DNA of 64,000 bases from Roseateles sp049532965 (GTDB taxonomy: Bacteria > Pseudomonadota > Gammaproteobacteria > Burkholderiales > Burkholderiaceae_C), in NCBI RefSeq assembly GCF_049532965.1, contig NZ_CP186694.1:806001-870000 (forward strand), in the 5' to 3' direction. The notes beneath the pieces were generated by a model. That model had not been told where the DNA came from, ran no database searches, and worked only from the letters and a program-made list of their open reading frames with translations. Shown piece by piece: positions 59,966 to 64,000 of the stretch. A program made the translations under genes and the position numbers. Numbering within the stretch: the stretch's first letter is position 1; the number at the start of each line of letters is the position of its first letter.

Positions 59966-61315
59966 CTACTCAATATTGATGATCGAGCGGATGATGTCGA
60001 GGGCCTTGTTAATTGAGCCTGACTGATTACCTGCTGAATTGCTTGGTAAGAAGCTAGCCACGGAGGATGCTGTTTCTGTTAATTTCCTCCGGTTGTTGGA
60101 GAAGCGGGTATCTCCGATCTTGTGCAAGGAATATGTTATGTCTGGGTTGGAGAAATAAAGAATGCGAAAACCGTTTCGTTGGCAGCCTTTGTAGCCGGCA
60201 TCGTAATAGTAGTTGACCACATCCGGCGAAGCCATGATTGTACGGTAGCACGGCTCCCATGCTACTCCATTTGCATCCGTGAAAGTGTGATTGTCTCGCA
60301 TACTTGGCCAGTCGAAATTGTAGACTGTGCCAAAGCTTTTTTGCTCGAAGTTGTGGTCCGCCCCTTGAAGATGCCCTATTTCATGAGTGAATGAGTAGCC
60401 GTCCAGGCAATCCACAGCTACGACGGCATACGGATTTTCATTGTCGGGTCCCGGAAATGCTCGGCCACAGTCATTTCCCGGAGCCGTTAGAAGCACCGCA
60501 AAGTCGGCGCCCACAAATTTCCTACGGGCTTCGACATCGGCTCTCGCCCGAAAGGCGTAAAGTCTATCCAGCAGTGAGGCCGACTCGTTGAAATTTGAGA
60601 TCGCGAAGATTTCAACTAGCCGAGCGCGAAGGGGGACTTGAGTGTTGTTATACGCGGCACTCGTTTGATCGACGCGAAACTGAATATCTGAGTCGCTAAG
60701 ATTTGCCCGAGCGTAGGGCGTAAGAACCACAATCAGATCCACAATGGGGTCGGAGAATGCCTGCGCTCTATTGCCTGATTGACCTGTAGCGCCGGTTGTA
60801 ATAGGCGTGAGGCCTCGTTGACCGGACGCGGGGCGCGATGGCGGGGCAGACGAAGAGTGGTCCGGCTTGTCCACCACGGCGGCTCTGGAAAAGACAGATA
60901 TTGAGACCTCAGAGGTTGGTTGTAATTTATATGTTACGCCCTCTCTAATTAGACTTCCTGTCACTTTTCCCTTCTCGATCACTAGAAATAGCCAGGTTTT
61001 CTTGTCACTTGTGGATCCGGACCATGACTCTCGTAGGGGATGTTTTTCCGAGTTTTCCCTCAATAGCTGCAGAGTGGAGCCATCCGGAGAGTCGACTAAA
61101 ACAGCCTGCTGTTCGAGAGCATTGGATGAGAGCGCCACCACCGACACGTGCCTCGTTGGCGAACTCGCTGAAGCCGCTTTTACCTGTGATTCGACGGCCT
61201 TCCCCCACCTGTAATCGGACGAGTCAATCTTTTGGAGCAGCTTGACCTGTGCGAACGCACTGCCAGTCGCTAGGAGGGTGATTGCAAGAAGTGATAACTT
61301 GGCGAAGTTAATCAT
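59966..61315 (-). CDS. Secreted metzincin-type zinc metalloprotease
   Basis: This 449-residue protein has a signal peptide (1-22, GSAFA before Q). An N-terminal region to about 190 probably forms a prodomain, and a Ser/Pro-rich linker runs about 165-195. The protease domain begins near DLIVVLTPYARANL. The zinc site THEIGHLQGADHN (HExxHxxGxxH, about 309-319) and the Met-turn YRTIMASP (Met near 361) define a metzincin of the reprolysin-like/M12 kind. AAGGA precedes ATG 61315. Base use is markedly more AT-rich than in chromosomal genes, a sign of transfer. It follows the small exported protein gene by 37 nt. Confidence 0.85.
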   Translation of the reverse strand: MINFAKLSLLAITLLATGSAFAQVKLLQKIDSSDYRWGKAVESQVKAASASSPTRHVSVVALSSNALEQQAVLVDSPDGSTLQLLRENSEKHPLRESWSGSTSDKKTWLFLVIEKGKVTGSLIREGVTYKLQPTSEVSISVFSRAAVVDKPDHSSSAPPSRPASGQRGLTPITTGATGQSGNRAQAFSDPIVDLIVVLTPYARANLSDSDIQFRVDQTSAAYNNTQVPLRARLVEIFAISNFNESASLLDRLYAFRARADVEARRKFVGADFAVLLTAPGNDCGRAFPGPDNENPYAVVAVDCLDGYSFTHEIGHLQGADHNFEQKSFGTVYNFDWPSMRDNHTFTDANGVAWEPCYRTIMASPDVVNYYYDAGYKGCQRNGFRILYFSNPDITYSLHKIGDTRFSNNRRKLTETASSVASFLPSNSAGNQSGSINKALDIIRSIINIE

Positions 61316-61352
61316 GTTGATCCTTCTAGGCTCTACACACATCGTCAGGCGT

Positions 61353-61676
61353 TCAGTTGATAACGATATCGTAGAGTTGGCATTCGCCAAATGCCCGTGG
61401 GGCAAGGTCATCAACGCGGACGGTAACGACTTTTCCTAATGTGTATGCGAGAAGGGCTGTACTGTATACTGTACGGCCCACTGGCGTAGATAGATCAATA
61501 TATGCGCGGTTGCCGCAAGTGCCACCAAATGGGTTGATGATAAACAGAGCGACGCCGTTTTCAACCCGGGGTTGAACAATTTGACCGCCTGCCGTTCTCA
61601 ATTCTGCAAAACAAAGAGATGGGCTAATTGAAAGAGCACTGAAAGCTGCCGTCAGGATTATTTTCTTGAGTTTCAT
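61353..61676 (-). CDS. Small exported protein with two cysteines, unknown function
   Basis: This 107-residue protein has a signal peptide (1-24, SLCFA before E). The mature part of 83 residues has Cys in GGTCGNRAY and in FGECQLYDI, probably one disulfide, and the segment YIDLSTPVGRTVYSTALLAYTLGKVVTVRV. Proteins of this small exported type are known but uncharacterised; a loose similarity to the B subunit of subtilase cytotoxin (the ALxxYxxGxxV pattern) is only an impression. It lies just upstream of the protease gene and may be its partner, inhibitor or cell-binding subunit. Confidence 0.65.
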   Translation of the reverse strand: MKLKKIILTAAFSALSISPSLCFAELRTAGGQIVQPRVENGVALFIINPFGGTCGNRAYIDLSTPVGRTVYSTALLAYTLGKVVTVRVDDLAPRAFGECQLYDIVIN

Positions 61677-61812
61677 GGTCCCTGAATAAAGGTAATTGCT
61701 GGGTGTTCCCGAGGATCGTCTGTTTGAACGATCGAACAACATGTTCTGCGAATAGTTTGCGGTTGGGCTAAGGGAATACCGTGCTGCTCTCAAGAATTCA
61801 GCCAAGAACGTC

Positions 61813-61879
61813 GCGGCTGTGGCTGTGGCTGTGGCTAGTGGCTAGTGGCTAGTGGCTAGCGGCTAGCGGCTAGCGGCTC
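61813..61879. repeat. Hexa-/heptanucleotide tandem repeat tract
   Basis: The units gcggct, gtggct, gtggct are followed by four gtggcta, two gcggcta and one gcggctc. The tract lies in the 346-nt gap upstream of the small exported protein (start 61676) and downstream of the acyltransferase stop. No gene is supported in this gap. Copy-number change would alter promoter spacing for the exported protein/protease pair, not a reading frame. Confidence 0.9.
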
Positions 61880-62022
61880 CGCGCCCCTCCATGCATGCGT
61901 CAAGGTCGCAGGGGTGGCTCCCGCTCCGACCGTAAGCTGCCCCACCAAGAACCACGTCAATCAAAAAAGAATACCTACTCTTGACCAACGGGAACGGGCA
62001 GCGATTCGAGGCGAGCTTGCAG

Positions 62023-63045
62023 TTACTGCGATTCCCTGTAGAAGACGGGCCGTAACAGCTGCTTCCTGCGGCCAAGCAGGGGAGCTTCCACGAAGTGCCA
62101 GAGCACCATTGCGCCGACTACCGTCAGCATGATTGATGCCGCAACTCCGCTCCACGGAGAGCGCTGGAAGATGCCGAATTCGATAAGCGACTGCACGATT
62201 GGAAAGTGCAGGATGTAAATTCCGTAGGAAAAATCACCATGCTTGCCGAAGTTGCCCAGACTTGGCGCCAGCGAGATCGTCAGCACTGCGGCACCGAGAG
62301 CGATGGGGTAGAGCAGGCCTATTGATATCACCTGATGTGTCAGCAGCAGCACGACTGCCGCACCAGCTATCGGTAAAAGTCGCTGCTGGATCCATGGCCA
62401 CCCATAATGGAAGGCCGCGCCCACCATGAAGTACTGAAGCTGACCGGGCAACTGATGTGCGAACGGCTTCGGTATCGCCATCGCCCAGACGGCTGATAGA
62501 AGAAAGATGGATAGGACCATCGTCCACGCACCGATGCGCCGCCGCGCTATCGACAGAAGGGGCACCAGTAGGTAGAAACCGATCTCGATCTTGATGGTCC
62601 AAAGTGCGCCGTTCACCGCGGCCTCCCAGTGCGTATCGAAGACGCCGGGAAGCGTGGGGTGCAGAAAGTTCAACGTCGCCAGGTTTGCGCCGATGTAGGC
62701 CCACCAGTCATGCGTAAAGTAGAAGGCCGGCGCTGTGCTCAGCGGCCCCAACGCGATGGCGGTGCCTATCACGACTATCACGTAGCCCGGCACGATACGT
62801 CGCGCACGCTTGTCGAGGTAGGACCAAAGCGAGCGGCTGCGCTCGTAGCTGCGCATGATCAGCAATCCGCTCACTGCGAAGAAGGCTGGCACTGCCACCC
62901 GCTTGGCAAGGGCTTCGCAGTCGGCAAAGGCCGCCAGTTCGGGAATTCCCGGAAGTTGCCCGACGTGTACCAGGCACACTGTCATCGCCAACACAAAGCG
63001 GACGAGGTCAAAGTTGTTTTGATCCGGCAGATCGGTCTGCTTCAT
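62023..63045 (-). CDS. Membrane acyltransferase, acyltransferase 3 family
   Basis: This 340-residue integral membrane protein has about ten hydrophobic helices. The family opening is FDLVRFVLAMTVCLVHVGQLPG (catalytic-type His in CLVHV). VPAFFAVSGLLIMRSYERSR, WTIKIEIGFYLLVPLL and YGIYILHFPIVQSL are all typical of the OafA/NodX-like family that transfers acyl groups to surface sugars. GGAGG with GGGGAG lies just before ATG 63045. As island cargo it could modify O-antigen and so change phage or host recognition. Confidence 0.9.
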   Translation of the reverse strand: MKQTDLPDQNNFDLVRFVLAMTVCLVHVGQLPGIPELAAFADCEALAKRVAVPAFFAVSGLLIMRSYERSRSLWSYLDKRARRIVPGYVIVVIGTAIALGPLSTAPAFYFTHDWWAYIGANLATLNFLHPTLPGVFDTHWEAAVNGALWTIKIEIGFYLLVPLLSIARRRIGAWTMVLSIFLLSAVWAMAIPKPFAHQLPGQLQYFMVGAAFHYGWPWIQQRLLPIAGAAVVLLLTHQVISIGLLYPIALGAAVLTISLAPSLGNFGKHGDFSYGIYILHFPIVQSLIEFGIFQRSPWSGVAASIMLTVVGAMVLWHFVEAPLLGRRKQLLRPVFYRESQ

Positions 63046-63292
63046 TGGATCTCCCCTCCTGGGAAAGCCTCTGCATGGACCCGAGTAGGGGCCGTCCGCA
63101 AGGCCGCCGCATTCTGGCATGGACGAATGCGCATCTTGGTAGACACTCGGCTCAAAGCGCCGTATCGGACCAAGCCTCTCTGAGGGATTCGCTTTGGACG
63201 AGGCGAGCTTTCAGCCTTGACTAGTCATCAGTCGGGGAGGTTCGCACCGATTTCGCACCGAAGTGAGTTGAGGCACGTCGCGCTTGGGCCGA

Positions 63293-63323
63293 ACGCGGGT
63301 TCAATTCCCGCCGGCTCCACCAT
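63293..63323. repeat. Right attachment-site copy (displaced tmRNA 3' end)
   Basis: An exact 31-bp copy of 57911-57941, ending in CCAT. It is the original chromosomal end of ssrA, cut off from the rest of the gene by the island. Confidence 0.9.
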
Positions 63324-63353
63324 CTGTCGATGTCATGAGGATTCATGGCATTC

Positions 63354-63389
63354 AAGCGCCCAAGTGACTCAATCACTTGGGCGCTTTTT
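63354..63389 (+). terminator. Rho-independent terminator, probably the original ssrA terminator
   Basis: A 14-bp perfect stem (63354-63367 with 63373-63386, loop ctcaa) is followed by a T-run. It lies 31 nt beyond the right tmRNA 3'-end copy, the place expected for the native ssrA terminator before the element inserted. Confidence 0.88.
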
Positions 63390-63455
63390 CATTTCGGGCC
63401 GTCAACATCTTTCCTTTGCACCCCGCTGCCCGGCGTGGGTAGTCTTCGCTGGCGC

Positions 63456-64000
63456 TCACCGCGGCGCGGACGCTCCATGCGACATCCCGCCACCCTCCGG
63501 CAGCTGAATCACCTTGCCTCGCTGCCACGCATCCGCGCCAGGGTCGATGGACGGCGCTGCGATGCTGGCCCGGTCCTGGCGCTTCTTCTGGCTATCGATG
63601 CCCAGACGCTGATCGCGCGCAGTCACCAGCGCGGGATCGACCTGGCCGTCGGCGGTGAAGCCCATCATCAGTTGCGGCATGCCCAGCGGCAGGGACTTCT
63701 CACGGTCGGTGTGCCAGGTGTGCCAGGTCTTGCCGTAGGTGCCCACCAGTTGCTTCATGAGCTGTCGCTCCGCCTGGTCAGGAATGCCCGGCGCGACGAG
63801 CTGTCCGGACCTGACCTCGTGCACATGGCTGTGCCATAGCGGTTTCTCGCTCTCAGGCAGCGTGGCGAAGAGAGCGGCGCTGACGACGTACTCCACGCCC
63901 ATCAGCTTGGCGTCCTTGCCGCTGCCGTCAAAGATGACGCACTGGATCACGTCCGCGTTGAGCACCGCGCAATAGTGGTGCGCTTCCATCTGCTCCCGCG
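63456..64000 (-). CDS. DUF1264/OBAP-like protein, C-terminal part
   Basis: The frame runs off the right edge, so the N-terminus is missing. An ATG at 63989 exists but lies inside a family block (REQMEAHHYC), so the true start is probably outside. Visible features are VIQCVIFDGSGKDAKLMGVEY, LPESEKPLWHSHVHEV and YGKTWHTWHTDREKSLPLG, which match the DUF1264 / oil-body-associated-protein family found in plants and bacteria. Its His-rich motifs (HSHVH, HTWH) are notable. The function is unknown. It converges with the ssrA terminator. Confidence 0.8.
   Translation of the reverse strand, partial: REQMEAHHYCAVLNADVIQCVIFDGSGKDAKLMGVEYVVSAALFATLPESEKPLWHSHVHEVRSGQLVAPGIPDQAERQLMKQLVGTYGKTWHTWHTDREKSLPLGMPQLMMGFTADGQVDPALVTARDQRLGIDSQKKRQDRASIAAPSIDPGADAWQRGKVIQLPEGGGMSHGASAPR

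Larger units (their letters stand above)
57942..63323. mobile_element. Integrated genomic island at ssrA
   Basis: The 5.4-kb segment between the two 31-bp tmRNA 3'-end copies has the layout left by tyrosine-recombinase integration at ssrA. Its middle (about 59970-61800) is clearly lower in GC than the chromosome. Cargo: a truncated TIR-domain gene, an IS3-family element, a secreted protease with a small exported partner, a repeat tract and a membrane acyltransferase. No integrase or excisionase gene is visible, so the element seems decayed, internally deleted, or mobilised in trans. Confidence 0.8.

Noticed and set aside
61813..61879. Possible CRISPR-like array
   Set aside because: The units are 6-7 bp in direct contact with no spacers and no cas genes, so this is a simple tandem repeat.

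Overview
This window is chromosomal DNA of a high-GC betaproteobacterium. The most likely placement is Burkholderiales, near the Roseateles/Rubrivivax/Leptothrix group; this is inferred from gene content and order, not from a search. The supporting signs are a gyrA - DUF2059 - serC - pheA - tyrA - aroA::cmk - rpsA - ihfB - lapA - lapB run on one strand, ompA - ubiG - gph - ssrA diverging from it, and the fused aroA-cmk gene. Coding density is high, and many neighbouring genes overlap by 1-4 nt.

Layout. 1-8 kb: end of a short-chain dehydrogenase, a small membrane protein, rsgA and a Ste24-like protease (minus strand), orn, a pabB-pabC fusion, and a large SWIM/SNF2-like protein whose ATPase motifs are degenerate. 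8-11.7 kb: a DEAD-box RNA helicase with a long leader and an RG-rich tail, a cold-shock/DUF1294 protein and a GNAT acetyltransferase. 11.7-17.5 kb: a three-gene MukBEF-like (MksF-MksE-MksB) condensin operon with no nuclease gene, then a terminator running into a 5'-truncated RelE-like toxin followed by an intact antitoxin. 17.5-25.2 kb (minus): a polar amino-acid ABC transporter with a zinc deacylase in the operon, an alpha/beta hydrolase, trhO and a cyclophilin. 25.2-30.4 kb: dnaE and a hipBA toxin-antitoxin pair. 30.4-37 kb: a patatin-like lipase, a two-component system, an intradiol-dioxygenase-like lipoprotein and an ABC exporter. 37-42.3 kb: glycosyltransferases and UDP-galactopyranose mutase, i.e. 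surface polysaccharide genes. 42.3-55 kb: the conserved lapB-to-gyrA block, linking LPS control, ribosomal protein S1, IHF, and aromatic amino acid and serine synthesis. 55.2-57.5 kb: ompA-like, ubiG, gph.

57.6-63.4 kb: the tmRNA gene ssrA and a 5.4-kb element integrated at its 3' end. The last 30 nt of tmRNA plus one base are repeated exactly at 63293-63323, and a strong terminator that looks like the original ssrA terminator lies just beyond that copy. The element is visibly lower in GC in its middle. It carries a TIR-domain gene cut off exactly at the end of an IS3-family element, a secreted metzincin-type protease with a small exported cysteine-containing partner, a heptanucleotide repeat tract and a membrane acyltransferase. 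No integrase is visible, so it looks decayed or non-autonomous. The window ends inside a DUF1264/OBAP-like gene.

The most interesting items are the tmRNA-associated island, the nuclease-free MksFEB operon, the apparently catalytically dead SNF2-like protein, and the truncated toxin beside an intact antitoxin.
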